The notes under the pieces are model-generated. The model did no database searches. It saw nothing but the letters and a program-made list of their open reading frames with translations, and was not told where the DNA came from. The translations under genes were made by a program, and so were the position numbers. From Liquidambar formosana (lineage: Eukaryota > Streptophyta > Magnoliopsida > Saxifragales > Altingiaceae): DNA of 64,000 bases. The stretch lies in assembly GCA_039720395.1 (NCBI GenBank), contig CM077823.1:10248107-10312106 (forward strand). The letters run 5' to 3'. Positions 23,388 to 34,867 of the stretch are shown here, in pieces. The first letter of the stretch is position 1, and each line of letters opens with the position of its first letter.

Positions 23388-23696
23388 TCAACCAAACATG
23401 CCGTTTATCGCCAGACCTGAGAGAGCAGAAGCCGGAAGGAAACCAGAGAAGCCCTTTTTGAGTGCCCACTGGGCCATGTAACGGCCCACTCCAATCGCCC
23501 ATCTGTTGACCTTCCGAAAAGCAGGGGAGAATAAATCGAAGGTACCTTCTCTATTCTCAATCATCGGAAACCTCATAGGAGTATAGGACCACGGAGGGGG
23601 ATCAGAAGCAGCCAAGTAATGAACTACACCAAGAGCATATCCTTCACAAATAACCTTACTCTGGCCGCCCTTGGAGCTTGTCAATATAATGGTCAA
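23388..23696 (-). CDS. Unidentified 102-residue open frame
   Basis: I do not recognise this frame. Unlike most short frames here it is not low-complexity. It is mixed in composition (WSYTPMRFPMIENREGTFD and GVGRYMAQWALKKGFSGF) and the underlying DNA is less AT-rich than its surroundings. It could be an exon or a captured fragment of a gene, with the minus-strand start codon being accidental. No neighbouring exon was found. There is no hydrophobic signal and no catalytic motif. Confidence 0.25.
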   Translation of the reverse strand: MTIILTSSKGGQSKVICEGYALGVVHYLAASDPPPWSYTPMRFPMIENREGTFDLFSPAFRKVNRWAIGVGRYMAQWALKKGFSGFLPASALSGLAINGMFG

Positions 23697-24747
23697 TGCC
23701 TCAATGGTTCTCTTAATTCTTGGTGTACATAGCTAACTCTAATTCCCTCGTGACTGGGTATACAGTATACTTATCAAGGTCATCCAAACACTACTAATGT
23801 AGAACATACATAAACAAAAGCGAACTCCAAAACCTTTTTAAACACATTAAAGTACAGAAATGTATGCTGGTTCTAGTGTCTAAAATTACATGCATTTCCT
23901 TTCTACATGAAAATCTTACGTGCTTCATTAATTAGGTCGCCAACTTGCAAAGAAGACAAAGAAAAGAAAAGAAAAGAAAAGAAATGAAAAGAAAATTTGA
24001 AGTCTTCCAAATACTCAAACCCCATCGAAGTGCTTAAGTCCCTCTTGAAAACCTGTCGTGTAAAAACCATCAAGCTTGCAGATTTTCAATGAAATGCTCA
24101 ATATTTCCATAACTCCAAACTCCATATAACAAGGGATAAATCATACAAGCTATCCAAACTTTGTCAAGGACTAAAGAACATCATATAAATTCAAACCCAA
24201 AATGTACAATACATATAGTACAGCTAATATTTAAGATTACAACTCCATGCCTCGTGAGCTTCTTTTCCGCTAAGAAAATCCTATGTGTCTCCTTTGGTTT
24301 CTGACAAGACTGAGGAAATGACAAAAAAGATTTGGAATCGTCCAACTAATTGGTCAGTTGTAAAATTCTTGAACTTTTTTCCTTTCCTTCTATCTTCTTG
24401 GCAATCCAACAGAGCTCATAGAGTGTTCACTTCATGGGCATCTGAGGGAGAGAACTACCATTCGCTCATACCCATCTTTCTTTTCTTCAATAGGGCTACT
24501 ACATTAGCTGGCTTGATCCCAGCCTTCTTAATTAACCTGAGGTCGCCTGGACATCTACAGGATACCAACTAGGATAGAGCCAGTAGGTTCAAGCAATCAA
24601 GCCCTTCAATTATATGAATTTGTCTTCTTCTCACTACCATACCATTCCTTGAATCGACTCAAGAAAGGGAGTTTTATGTGCATGGTTTCCAGTTTTCTTC
24701 ATCCTTCTAAATAATGAAGAACTTGCAAACATCAAAAGCTTTCTTGA
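23697..24747. other. 3' flank of the SPARK-type kinase
   Basis: No second gene is recognised. The part nearest 24747 probably holds the 3' untranslated region of the minus-strand kinase. A GAAAA repeat lies at about 23955-23995. The 95-residue plus-strand frame at 24285-24572 has no family features. Confidence 0.4.
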
Positions 24748-26715
24748 TTACCTGAGCATGTCTCCAGAATGTAATCGAGGCCCACTCAATGCTGGCGACA
24801 TGCTGAAAGTATTCCCATTGGCATACATCATAGGATGCCCAAGGGGTGTTGGCCGATCCGGGAGTGCAGGAACCTCAATATCTCCTTCCAACATTTTCAG
24901 TGCGTCCATAATGGTAGGCCTTAAAGCCACCATTACATGGGCACACAAAATCCCAACAAGCACAAATCTTTCCATTATCCCCTTTGGATTCGAAATCTCA
25001 ACATCCCCATCTCTCAACAAAGAAGCATCCAAAACTTCTTCTATTTTCCCAGATTTCACCTTTGACCAAGCCCAATCTGTGATTAAAAATGCACGCGGCG
25101 ATCCTGAGGACAAATCAAGAGCTTTTCTCCCACACATGATCTCCAAAACAACCACACCAAAGCTATAAACATCACTCTTCTCTGTCAGCTGCCCGTAAAG
25201 CGCATATTCCGGGGCTAAGTACCCATGAGTTCCAGCCACTCTAGTAGTGAGATGAGACTGCCCTTCTCTACTTTGTTTCGCCAACCCAAAATCCGCCACT
25301 CTTGCTCGCATATCTGCATCCAAAAGTATATTTGTCGCCTTAATGTCCCTGTGATATATTGCAGGCTTCACTCCATAGTGTAGATAAGCTAGACCCTTTG
25401 CCACATCCAAGATTATGCTCTTCCTTTGAGGCCATGTCAATGGTTTCTTGCCAATTCCACTTCCATCCTTCGACGATGACAGAAATAAATGGTTATCAAG
25501 ATTTCCATTCGGCATGTAATCGTAAACAAGGTATCTCTGGCTACCACTCTCTTCATAATGTTCATAATTTTGATCTCCGTCAATCACACAACAACCTCTG
25601 AGAGGCACGAGATTCCGGTGCTTCAAATTGCTAATGATCTCAACTTCATTGCAAAACTCCGCATCGCCTTGAAAATCCGATTCTATAACTCTTTTAACAG
25701 CCACCGTAGTTCCATCAGGTAAGGTTCCCTTGTAAACAAGACCAAACCCACCTCGCCCGATGAAATTCTTAGGCGAAAAATTGTCCGTCGCCTTCTCAAG
25801 CTCATGGATCTTGAACCATATCGATCCCGTATTGGGACGCAATCTCAATTTTGACCCACCCTGTTCCTCTTCATCGGCCTCATAACCCGAATTAAACCGC
25901 GCATTCATCTTCTTCCTCCTATTCCACAGATAATACAGACCCAAGAAACAAAACATCACCAACACGGCGACGCCGGCCCCGGTGGAGCCGAAAACAAGCG
26001 CCGAATGGCTCTTACTCGCCGACCCAGCTTGGGTCTTGATGGAAAGCCCGAAAATACACGACATGGCGCCGGTGCTTTCGGGCCCAAACTCATTGATAAT
26101 ACCAGCAGCATACAGAATGGTAAAGTAAAAGCAATCTTGGGCGTGAGAGGTATTACCGTCAAGATCGATGAGTTTGGTCTGGACCCGAAACCCGGCGGCG
26201 ACGCAGCCGTCGCAAGCGGTGAGGTCAGTGAGGTCGGGGCGGCAATACGTGTCAAGGGTCGTCGAGGGGCCGAGCTTGTTGAGCCAGTCGGTGCGTGACT
26301 CGATTTTGGCACAGATGTTTGGCGTGATGACGAATTGTGAGGGGTCAAAGCAGAGGGAGGTGAGATTGGGGAAGAGAGAGAGAGAATCAAGCTTGGATTG
26401 GAAATCGGAAAGGCATGAGATGGAGGTGTTGAGAAAGGGTAGTTGGAAAAGGGAGGTTTCTTTGAGGTGTTGCGACAGGGCTACACCGTAGAGGCTGAGG
26501 AGAGTTTGGCAACACAGGTTTTTGGTTGCATCGCCGTTGGCAATTCGCGACGTTGGTGGGTAGTTTTGGCAGATTGAGACGTTCCATGGGATTCGAAGGA
26601 CATAGCCTAGATCCATGGGGCATGTGGATATGGCGGTGGAGGATGAGGTTAGAGAGAGAGTAGAAAGAGAAAGCAGTGAGAGAGTTAGTACCAACTCAAG
26701 CTTCATCTTTCTCAC
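24748..26715 (-). CDS. Receptor-like kinase, At1g11050/SPARK type
   Basis: One uninterrupted 655-codon frame encodes a complete receptor kinase, and the family is usually intronless. Residues 1-29 form a signal peptide. The ectodomain (about 30-235) has 12 cysteines (32, 49, 68, 69, 101, 122, 135, 158, 168, 171, 195, 220), fitting the SPARK-type ectodomain of At1g11050-like proteins. One membrane helix spans about 239-262, followed by the basic stop-transfer NRRKK. The kinase has GRGGFGLVY (320-328), K341, E357, HRDIKATN (455-462, RD type), DFG (475-477), GTHGYLAPE and the [10 protein letters not shown] block, so it should be catalytically active. Expected role: Ser/Thr signalling at the plasma membrane; ligand unknown. 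Met4 is an alternative start, but Met1 keeps the whole signal peptide. The minus-strand leader is CT/GA rich. The overlapping frames on both strands are shadows. Confidence 0.95.
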   Translation of the reverse strand: MRKMKLELVLTLSLLSLSTLSLTSSSTAISTCPMDLGYVLRIPWNVSICQNYPPTSRIANGDATKNLCCQTLLSLYGVALSQHLKETSLFQLPFLNTSISCLSDFQSKLDSLSLFPNLTSLCFDPSQFVITPNICAKIESRTDWLNKLGPSTTLDTYCRPDLTDLTACDGCVAAGFRVQTKLIDLDGNTSHAQDCFYFTILYAAGIINEFGPESTGAMSCIFGLSIKTQAGSASKSHSALVFGSTGAGVAVLVMFCFLGLYYLWNRRKKMNARFNSGYEADEEEQGGSKLRLRPNTGSIWFKIHELEKATDNFSPKNFIGRGGFGLVYKGTLPDGTTVAVKRVIESDFQGDAEFCNEVEIISNLKHRNLVPLRGCCVIDGDQNYEHYEESGSQRYLVYDYMPNGNLDNHLFLSSSKDGSGIGKKPLTWPQRKSIILDVAKGLAYLHYGVKPAIYHRDIKATNILLDADMRARVADFGLAKQSREGQSHLTTRVAGTHGYLAPEYALYGQLTEKSDVYSFGVVVLEIMCGRKALDLSSGSPRAFLITDWAWSKVKSGKIEEVLDASLLRDGDVEISNPKGIMERFVLVGILCAHVMVALRPTIMDALKMLEGDIEVPALPDRPTPLGHPMMYANGNTFSMSPALSGPRLHSGDMLR

Positions 26716-26894
26716 TCTTTCGTCCGGATTCTCTGGTTCTGAGATAGGTTAGAGAGAGAAAAGGGGTTATGTAGACTATGTAGTGGTGTTGGTGACTATG
26801 GAGTTGCCAAATCAAACATAATTTCTCTCGACTTTGAGCGTTTGGGGAGGAAAGAGAGAGAAAAGGAGAGAAAGGGATCCTGTCTGAAGGTCAA
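26716..26894 (-). promoter_or_regulatory. Leader and proximal promoter of the kinase
   Basis: The 180 bp upstream of the start codon contain several AGAGAGA / CTCTCT runs, typical of plant 5' untranslated regions. No TATA box is convincing. The duplicated DNA shared with 2480-3355 starts just beyond it. Confidence 0.4.
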
Positions 26895-28525
26895 TGCAGA
26901 CGGCGGAGTGATGGGCTCTGTCTCGGTTTCCACGCGCCATCCCCTTTGCTTGGTGATGAACAGAGGAAGTAAATACAGAGTCACACAGACGTCATGGACG
27001 GCTAAAGAGGCCGTGTCTTAAACCACCACTGCACTAATCGCCTCAGTTTCCCACTGGACAGTCTCAAACCAACGATGGAGATCAATTACGTAAAAGCTAA
27101 TCAACTATGTGCCTCTTCCATTTCTCGCTATTGATATATATATATATATATATTTTTTAACTTTTTTTTTTTTTTTTGGGTTTAATTATTCATGTTTTTC
27201 TGTTTTTCAGTTAAATGCCTTATATGTTTACAAGTAGTGAATCGTGCCATAGGTAGAATAATACATAATATTTTATAATCATACATATAAGTAATATTAT
27301 ATATTAATTTTATGTATATTTATAGATAAGTTAAATTTGAAATTTTATATAATAATGCCTTGATAAGTATTTTTCTTTTAAAGATTCTTAATCAAACCGT
27401 GATTAAGATATAATAATTTTTTATATCTAATATTACAATTTTTTTCTTCTAAGTTTTTTGAATTTCTTATATAAATTGGTTTAGGTTCTTTTAAACCATT
27501 TTGCTGGACTGTTGGTCCGAGCCTTACCCAATAGAATGAATAAGGGGACTCCAACTTCAACAGACAATCACCACTAGGCTAATCCCTCGGTTTGCAGTTG
27601 CACATTCCCAAACAAACGATTGAGGTCAATTGCATGCATTAGTTAACCGACCATATGGGAGGTATTTGGATTGTTGGATGGGTTTTTAAACGGTCAAAAT
27701 TGAAGATCAATAAATTACTACTGAAATGATCAAAATAAATTCAATAACAATATTTTAATCTTTCAATCTTAATCGTTCAAAAACCTATCTGACAGTCCAA
27801 AAAAACATCATCAAAGTGTTGAGTTTTTACAACTCAGCATTGAATCTGTAATCCAACAATTATACCTCTTGTCTTTCTTGCTATTGATTTAATTTCTTTT
27901 TTTTTCTTTGGTTTTTTTTGTTTAAATACTTTTTGCCGTATTTATTTATTTATTTATTATTATTGTTTTCTAGGTATGAACATCGTAATAGACAAAGACA
28001 ATAAACATGTCTTACAAATGGAAAAGGTCTACAGACACCATTTTAAGATTTTAAATATAAGAGCCTAAATTAGTAAGTGAATGACGCAAACAAGCATATG
28101 AAATTATGTCAAACCTAATATACATGTAAATACTTTTCAACACATTTAGCCTAACGTATAGTTTTAATCAATTTTCTCACAATTCCTCTCTCTGTTTACG
28201 TCATTCCCTCTCTTCTACATCAAATGGTTAAAAAAAGAAGGATATGAAGAAAAAAATGTTGAACTTAAAGAATAGCTACGGGCATTCTCTTGGACTCCTC
28301 ACTTGAATAGTTAGTAAGTTATTTTAGAAAAATGTCATTTTGCTTAGTAAAATGGCTATTGCCTTTGGAGTTGCTCTAAACCTTTCACCATCAATTTAAA
28401 GAATGAGAGATACTAACTAAAATAGAAGAATTGAAAAATTCTTTGATAACACCCATGATGCTCATGGAATCAATGGATTATATGTAATGGAGAGAACATC
28501 ATAGTGTTGCCATTAATCTATTATA
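26895..28525. repeat. Duplicated upstream DNA, kinase-side copy
   Basis: 26895-27150 and 27545-28525 match 2480-3355. The stretch around 27000-27130 is also repeated locally at about 27550-27660 (AAACAAACGATTGAGGTCAA against AAACCAACGATGGAGATCAA), giving three versions of this piece in the window. 27150-27545 is extra AT-rich sequence and 27658-27810 is an inserted MITE. Confidence 0.75.
27658..27810. mobile_element. Small MITE inside the duplicated DNA
   Basis: GGTATTTGGATTGTTGGATG at the left is mirrored by the complement of CTGTCAGATAGG-type sequence at the right (AAAACCTATCTGACAGTCC). It is absent from the matching place at about 2660-2770. Confidence 0.55.
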
Positions 28526-28527
28526 CA

Positions 28528-29868
28528 GTGTTTGGTTCGCAGGTTTCATTTTTAGGAATAGGGTTTCATTATTGATTATCATGTCTAATAGCACAACTTT
28601 CTTGGAAAAGCTCAATTTCTATGGTTTTAGAATTCTTACAAAAGAAAAAAGGAGAATGGGGGGGGGGGGGGGGGGGGGGGAATGATACGGTTAACGTCGG
28701 TTTGCATTTGGGATTCTTGGGTTTAGCTTTTATATAGTTGATTTTACTATTGCAATAGTCAACTACACTATTATATAACCACTGTTTTTTAATATAACTA
28801 GATACAGCACACGTGCATTGCACGTGAATATTTTTAAATAATATTAGTTTCTTTTTTTTTTTTTTTTCACTAATCTGTATTTTTGTTTAGATATGCCTGC
28901 AATGGAAAATCAATTTTGAGGGGTTCTTCATGTATTCGGAGTACATCCTTTTTGGGTTTCGGTTGGAACTCTTAAGGTATGTATTGTATTTTGTTCCTCG
29001 ATTTAATGAGTTTAAACGGTTTCTCAGAACTATAGGTATTTCGTTTCGAATGATTTTTCTTTCTTTAATTACAGTACCTATTATGATTACAAATTCATCT
29101 ATCTAACTTATAAATTTATCAAAAATCAAACTTATTCTCTAACAGTATCATATATATATATATATATAATAATTTGCATAGCAAAACTTACCAGAGAATG
29201 AAGAAGTCGCCGTTAACCAGAGAAGGGAGAAGTCACAGCTACTCTTGATGGAGAAAGTGGAATTTACAATCCGACTGTTTATTTATTATATAAGAATTAT
29301 AGTTTCCGTTTCCTTTGAATTCCTATTTATGTTTTATATATTAAGGTATGTGTTTTAGAATAAATTAAGGTATGTGTTTTAGAATTATAGTTTCCATATT
29401 CCTATATATTTCTATTTATTATATAGGAATTATAGTTTCCGTTTCCTTTGAATTCCTATTTGTGTTTTATATATTAAGGTATGTGTTTTAGAATTATTAT
29501 ATTTCCTATATATGCAGAAGGGTGGGTAGTTGTGTATTTAAAAATTAAAATAAGGGTATATTAGTCGATCAAAAGTTTTTCTTACATTCATCTTTTTATA
29601 GGTAGTATAGATAGACTATATCATAGTAATAGTTAACTAAATCACTCGATTCGTTCCATTACCAAACAAGTTATCGGAAATGTTAAAAAGAATCCTATTA
29701 TCCATTCTTAGCTAACCAAACAAATTATATATTGAGAATGTTAAAAGAAATCCTATTATCCATTCTCAGTGAACCCAATGGAGTTATATAATAGCATCCC
29801 ATTTCGTGGTAATGTACTAATCCCAAGAATGAGATTCCTGGCCCACAAACCAAACACACCTTTAGCGT
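28528..29868. mobile_element. hAT-like MITE split by Helitron H2
   Basis: The outer ends CAGTGTTTGGTTCGCAGG and the complement of GTGTGTTTGGTTTGTGGG are inverted repeats. The interior is occupied by the Helitron at 28798-29611, leaving about 530 bp. A run of 24 or so G bases lies at about 28659-28681. Confidence 0.5.
28798..29611 (-). mobile_element. Helitron H2, non-autonomous (814 bp)
   Basis: On the minus strand it starts TCTATACTACCTATAAAAAG at 29611. It ends with a perfect 7-bp stem CACGTGC-AAT-GCACGTG and CTAG at 28801-28798. Host bases are A and T. The interior has repeated blocks of TTAAGGTATGTGTTTTAGAA also found in H1, H3 and H5. No protein is encoded. Confidence 0.85.
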
Positions 29869-30051
29869 TTTATAGAGGTGAGGTGGGATAGGATCTCAAA
29901 AAAACCCATGTTATTGATATCCCTAGTTGCTCCCCCAAAAACAGGAAAAAGAAAGAAGGTATTTTTTCCTTTTTCTTCTCTTTTTTTTTTTTTCCCAAAA
30001 AGGAATAAAAACTGACAATTGTAATCTCTTTTATCCACCCAAAAAATAAAA

Positions 30052-30720
30052 GGGTAAATTACATTAAGACCCCCTCTAAAATCTCACAATTACAAATAAA
30101 CCCCCTCACGTTTTTGAAATTACATTAAGACCCCCTCCCTCTAACTTCCATCCATAATCCGTTAGATCACTTTCAATTTTTTTCAAAATACCCTAATTAC
30201 CCTTGTTGGATGACAACTTCCATGTTAAATGCATATAACTCATCAGTCCAACACATTCATCCAATACATTTGATTGATTTATTTGTTTATTGATAAACAA
30301 CTAAAAGATTATATATATATATAAAAGAAAAATGCCAAAAAGCTTAAATTTTTGTCCAACTGATGTGGTAGCCATCAGATTTGCTCATTAGAAACAATTA
30401 TCTATTTAATTGATGTGTAAAAATAAAAAATAAAAAAATTGATTTGCCAAGTTGCCACCTCATTTGCCCCCTCTATACGTGCATCTCCATTGTAATAATT
30501 CTTTTTATTTATTTCTACATATGAGTAATGCTACATAGCCCTTTTTTTTTTTTTACTCAACTCTACTTACTCAAATGAGGTGGCAACTTAGCAAATCAAT
30601 TTTTTTTTTATTTTGCAAATCAATTAAAAATTTAATTAAATAAATAATTGTTTCTAAAGAGCAAATTTGACAACTACCACATCAGTTGGACAGAAAATTT
30701 AAATTTTTTTTAACATTTTT

Positions 30721-30759
<39 letters not shown>

Positions 30760-31043
30760 TTTTAGTTGTTTATCAATAATAATTAAAAAATTCAAAAGTA
30801 TTGGATAAACTATTGGACTGGTGAGTTATATGCATTTAACATGGAAGTTATCATCCACTAAGGGTAGTTAGGGTATTTTGAAAAAATTTGAATATGATTT
30901 AACGGATTAATGGACGGAAGTTAGAAGAAGGGGTCTCTTTATAGTTTATTTTGTAAAGTAAGAGGTGTCAGTGTAATTTTAAAAACGTGAAGGGGTGTAT
31001 CTGTAATAGTCAGATTTTAGAGGGGTCTTATTGTAATTTACCC
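30052..31043. mobile_element. Fold-back Mutator-like element (992 bp)
   Basis: The ends GGGTAAATTACATTAAGACC and the complement of GGTCTTATTGTAATTTACCC are inverted repeats. They are flanked by a perfect 9-bp duplication AAAATAAAA (30043-30051 and 31044-31052). The complementarity continues inward for over 400 bp per arm (ATGCATTTAAC-type, CCAACTGATGTGGTAG and GGTGGCAACTT phrases recur in complement), leaving a loop of about 100 bp near 30480-30575. Confidence 0.9.
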
Positions 31044-31109
31044 AAAATAAAAAGGACCACACACATAGTTCTCTATGTCTCTGAAATTTATGATTGGGAA
31101 GTGATTAAA

Positions 31110-31304
31110 TTAAATGAGATAATCTAGGATGCGAACGTCATTGTTCTTCTGGAAAGAAGCCATATCAGCGCTTTGGTGGACCATTTGAATTGAAATGTAC
31201 AGGATGATCGATGCAAACTTGCAAAGGACGTCGGTCAGTGCAAGAAGTAGATCAGGTGGGGGACCATTCGCTAGGCGTAGAGCAACCCTCTTTTCCAAAA
31301 CCAC
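31110..31304 (-). CDS. Unidentified 64-residue frame
   Basis: This frame is not recognised. It is not low-complexity (LALTDVLCKFASIILYISIQ) and is less AT-rich than its surroundings, so it might be an old exon. Nothing adjoining supports a gene. Confidence 0.15.
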   Translation of the reverse strand: MVLEKRVALRLANGPPPDLLLALTDVLCKFASIILYISIQMVHQSADMASFQKNNDVRILDYLI

Positions 31305-31363
31305 GGCAGGGGAATGAATGGCGGCTGTGACAAAAAAAATGTCTGAGCTACACTATATTTTTC

Positions 31364-31543
31364 AAACCAAAATTAAGAAGAGGAAACTGGAAAAATCTGT
31401 CACCCAACCCAACTTCCTACCATCCTCCCTATGGATCCAGACTTTTCATCAACTCTTCCCATTCACGCAAAATCCTACACTTGTTAGGCCCCTTAGCCTT
31501 ATATTCCTTATTCTCTCAATTTTTAATTTGTGTCATACAGCTT

Positions 31544-31545
<2 letters not shown>
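31364..31545. repeat. Short duplication shared with 40 kb
   Basis: It matches about 40066-40235 through AAGAAGGAAACTGGA-like, CTACCATCCTCCCTATGGATC and TTATATTCCTT phrases. The unrelated flanks show these are relics of an older duplication. Confidence 0.6.
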
Positions 31546-31575
<30 letters not shown>

Positions 31576-31593
31576 AGTTATGCATTTTAATTA

Positions 31594-31909
31594 GAATAAT
31601 ACTTGGCTCCTCACAGTAAATAAGCAATTGCTCCTTCCTTCCACTTATATTATAATACGTGTATAACAAACAAATGAGAATTGATTATATACCGTATCCC
31701 TATATTATGTTATTATAGACATGCATCTATGTGTCCATATATACATGTTTATGTGTCCAAATCAATATATTTATGTGTTTATATATATTTGTATGCATGT
31801 GTCCACGTATCTGTATTCACATATTCATATTTTTTAAAATTAACTATTACACGTGACGTAATATGAGTGAGAGGAAGGAGGCTCCACTATGAGGAGCCAA
31901 GCATTGTGC
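31594..31909. mobile_element. Mutator-type MITE, private to copy A
   Basis: The ends GAATAATACTTGGCTCCTCA and the complement of GCACAATGCTTGGCTCCTCA are inverted repeats. A perfect 9-bp duplication TTTTAATTA flanks it (31585-31593 and 31910-31918). Copy B at about 45322 reads TTTCAATTT with no insert. Confidence 0.85.
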
Positions 31910-31940
31910 TTTTAATTATGTTTTTCCTCCCCTTTATTTA

Positions 31941-32361
31941 GGCTCTGTATGGATTGAGAGAAATGGAGAGAAGAGAAGAGAAGAGAAAAGAAGAGAAGGG
32001 AAGAGAAGAGAAGAGAAGAAAAAGTAACTTTCTCTCCATCCTGTTTGGTTAGTTAGACCTCATTAATGAAGAGAAAAGGAGAGAAAATAGTCAAAATTAC
32101 ATTAATACCCTTTTTTATATATTAAACAACAGTTATGTAAGGATATAGTTGTCATTTCATAACTAACTTATTACTTTTCTCTCCCTTTCTCTCCAAATCT
32201 CTCCAATTTGGAGAGAAAGGTAAATGGGTTCATTTTCTCTCCATTTCTCCCCACTTCCTTTCTCTTCTCTCCTAAATTAACAATCCAAACAAGGGAAATA
32301 GGGAGAAAATCATTTTCTTTTCTCTTCTCTTCTCTCCGTTTCTCTCAATCCATACATAGCC
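31941..32361. mobile_element. Tourist-like MITE, private to copy A
   Basis: GGCTCTGTATGGATTGAGAG and the complement of GGCTATGTATGGATTGAGAG are long inverted ends that run on into GAGAAGAGAAG purine tracts. TTA flanks both sides (31938-31940, 32362-32364), as in PIF/Harbinger insertions. Copy B (about 45335-45350) has no insert. Confidence 0.75.
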
Positions 32362-33191
32362 TTAAAGTATATCATGCCTTTCAATTTTTCCCATTCCCAC
32401 ATTGCAGGGGTTGGAGGGTTGGAGCGCTTCCATTTTTCAATTTTTGTACTCGTCTTTAGAAAGATGCGACCCAATTGAGTTATTCCTCTCTTTTTAATAT
32501 TTAATCTCACTTGTCAAGATGAGGTCTCTCATGCACTAGCTTTAATGATTGTTAAATGAAAGTTGAAAGTTGAGGTACAACTATTCAATTTATTTTCAAA
32601 TTAAATTTGAGATAAAATAATAAAGTTCATTCAATTAATATAAACCATTGATCGATCTAATGGAATCTTGAGTGATAAGTCATGAACCAGATAGAATTTC
32701 TGCTAGTATAATATAAATCATGATGCACACAACCAATCATTAGATTTAACATTTAACACGTGAGGGTCCCATGCCTCATTTAGACATACTTTTTACCTTC
32801 TTTTCTTTTTTTCTTTTTTGCCTTTTTTTTTTTTTTTTTTTTTTTTTGGTGCTTATAAAAATTTTGAATGTAAAAAATTTTAAAAGTTACTTTTAAAAAT
32901 TGAGATATTACCCAAATTATCTTACATAGTTATACTACCTCAACTTTCATTATGAAAAATTATAATAAAAAAAATTCATTTTTCAAATAGGAAGCAGAAG
33001 TTTACTCAAATGGACCTTTTAAAACTTTCAATCAAACTTCTTAAGAAATTACAAAAAACCAGTTAAAACATACTCTTATATTATTTATCTTAAGTTGTGA
33101 TTTGTGAACTATAATTAGAGTATTTTATAGTTGATGTGGTCCAAGATAATTTTTTAAACAAGACCTAATAGCGTATTTGGTAATATGACGA

Positions 33192-33282
33192 TTGATCATG
33201 TGTGGAATATTTCGTATTTATGTATTTATACGTGTCGTTCACGAACAACTGTAATCTAATAAAATATTTCACACATGATCAA
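33192..33282. mobile_element. Hairpin MITE, family V, copy 1
   Basis: TTGATCATGTGTGGAATATT and AAATATTTCACACATGATCA form inverted ends of a 91-bp element. Related elements with GATATCCCGCACA-type ends lie at 36998-37121 and 54895-55008. Confidence 0.6.
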
Positions 33283-33316
33283 AGCTATGATTGGCTTACC
33301 CTATGTGTGTATATAT

Positions 33317-33347
<31 letters not shown>

Positions 33348-34144
33348 GTGAAGAAACTAGAAAAATGGTCTTCCGTTACCTTTGATTCTCCATTCCAAAA
33401 CATGGGGAGGAACATATTGGGCCATAGATGGGACAACACCCGCCAAGTGTCAAACTTCCTCGTTGGTCCTTGGATATTATCACTCGTGGAAGAGAATTGA
33501 CACATAGTGGCTTTTGAAGTCATAGAAAGGGTCCAGACCAAGAAAAAAATGGAAGCAAAGAAAAAAGGGGAAAAAAACAAGGTCACAGAAATGGTATCAT
33601 CCACGCGCGAGTGAGAAGGGCTCAACCTAGGTGAGTACGTTTGAGCGCATGTAAAAAATAATTAGCCATTAATTAGGCAACAAGTCATTGTTAATTAGCT
33701 AATTAACAATAAGTCAAAAGAATAGAATGAGTTAACACGGTCGGCTTCTTATCCATAACAATGACAATAATAATAATAGTAATAATTAACCGGGTCCAAC
33801 TCCATTCCATCTAATCTAATTTAAAATATCTATTTTAATATATATTTATATTATTATGAAAAAAGTTAATTACAAGAAACCTTATAATGTTTAACCATTT
33901 TTCACATAACCCCCTAAAATAAAATGATTGTAATGTATTTCTACAGTTTGCACATTTAACAATTTGCATCACTGTTAATCACCAGTTTTTTTTATAGTAC
34001 CTTGTAATGAATTCATGATACCTTGTTTTTTTATGGTCCTATACCTGAATGAAAAGAAATTTCAATTTTTTGTCTTTATTCGAATTTGTTTGCCATATGG
34101 AAACTTATTGTTGATAAATGACATCATGTTTATCTATATATATA

Positions 34145-34867
34145 TCTATACTACCTATAAAAAGATGAATGTAAAAAAAACTTTTGATTGACTAATATAC
34201 CTTTATTTTAATTTTTAAATACACAACTACCCACCCTTTTGCATATATAGAAAATATAGTAATATGGAAACTATAATTCTAAAACACATACCTTAATAAA
34301 TTCTAAAACGCATACCTTAATATATAAAACACAAATAGGAATTCAAAGGAAATCCTAAATCAAATACTCTATTTAATACTATACATATAATCTTCATATC
34401 TCCCTCTTCCTCTCATTCTCTAGCAAACGAGAATGGCCTGTTAGAGGCACACCTACTTCCCAGAGCAGTCACAAACCAAATATCCACATCATGGAGACAA
34501 TACATGGAGAGGATAACAGATTTCAAGGGGCTGTTGCGTGAGTGTTTTATACTTTTATTATGTATTTCTTGAAATTGGTGAGAATTCATATAATACTGAA
34601 TTTGTTTGTGGTTGAGGGTAGTTGTTTTCGAGGATTTTGGGTAGATTAGGAAAACCCTTGAATGTGTTTTGATTGTAACGTGGAAATTGTTGGAATGGGT
34701 CATAAATGTATATGATAATTATTATTATTATTTTGCTTGAATTTGGTTGTTGATGGGAAGGGAGGGGGAAAAAGGAAAAGGAAAAAAATAAAAGAAATGA
34801 GGAAAAAAATAAAATGAAAATCTCGATCTCCACTCTCTTTTTAATCTCTAAGTGAACAAAAAAAAAA
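34145..34867 (+). mobile_element. Helitron H3, 5' part
   Basis: It starts TCTATACTACCTATAAAAAG after an A, with the same 5' block as H1, H2 and H5. No hairpin/CTAG end occurs before the MULE at 34868. Either the 3' end is lost, or the MULE inserted into it and it shares the end at 36970 with H4. Confidence 0.65.

Larger units (their letters stand above)
31577..33830. repeat. Segmental duplication, copy A
   Basis: It matches 45330-49600 in the same order: TATGCATTTTAATT, TTTTCCTCC, ATATCATGC, CATTCCCACATTGCA, GACCCAATTGAGTTATT, CAACTATTCAATT, ATCATGATGCAC, GATGTGGTCCAAG, CTTCCTCGTTGGTCCTTG and TCCATCTAATCTAAT. Copy A has its own insertions at 31594-31909 and 31941-32361. It lacks the MULE and solo LTR of copy B. 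No gene is visible in either copy. Confidence 0.85.

Noticed and set aside
24758..26491. Plus-strand and other-frame ORFs of 77-144 residues over the SPARK-type kinase
   Set aside because: They are shadows of the intact kinase on the minus strand.
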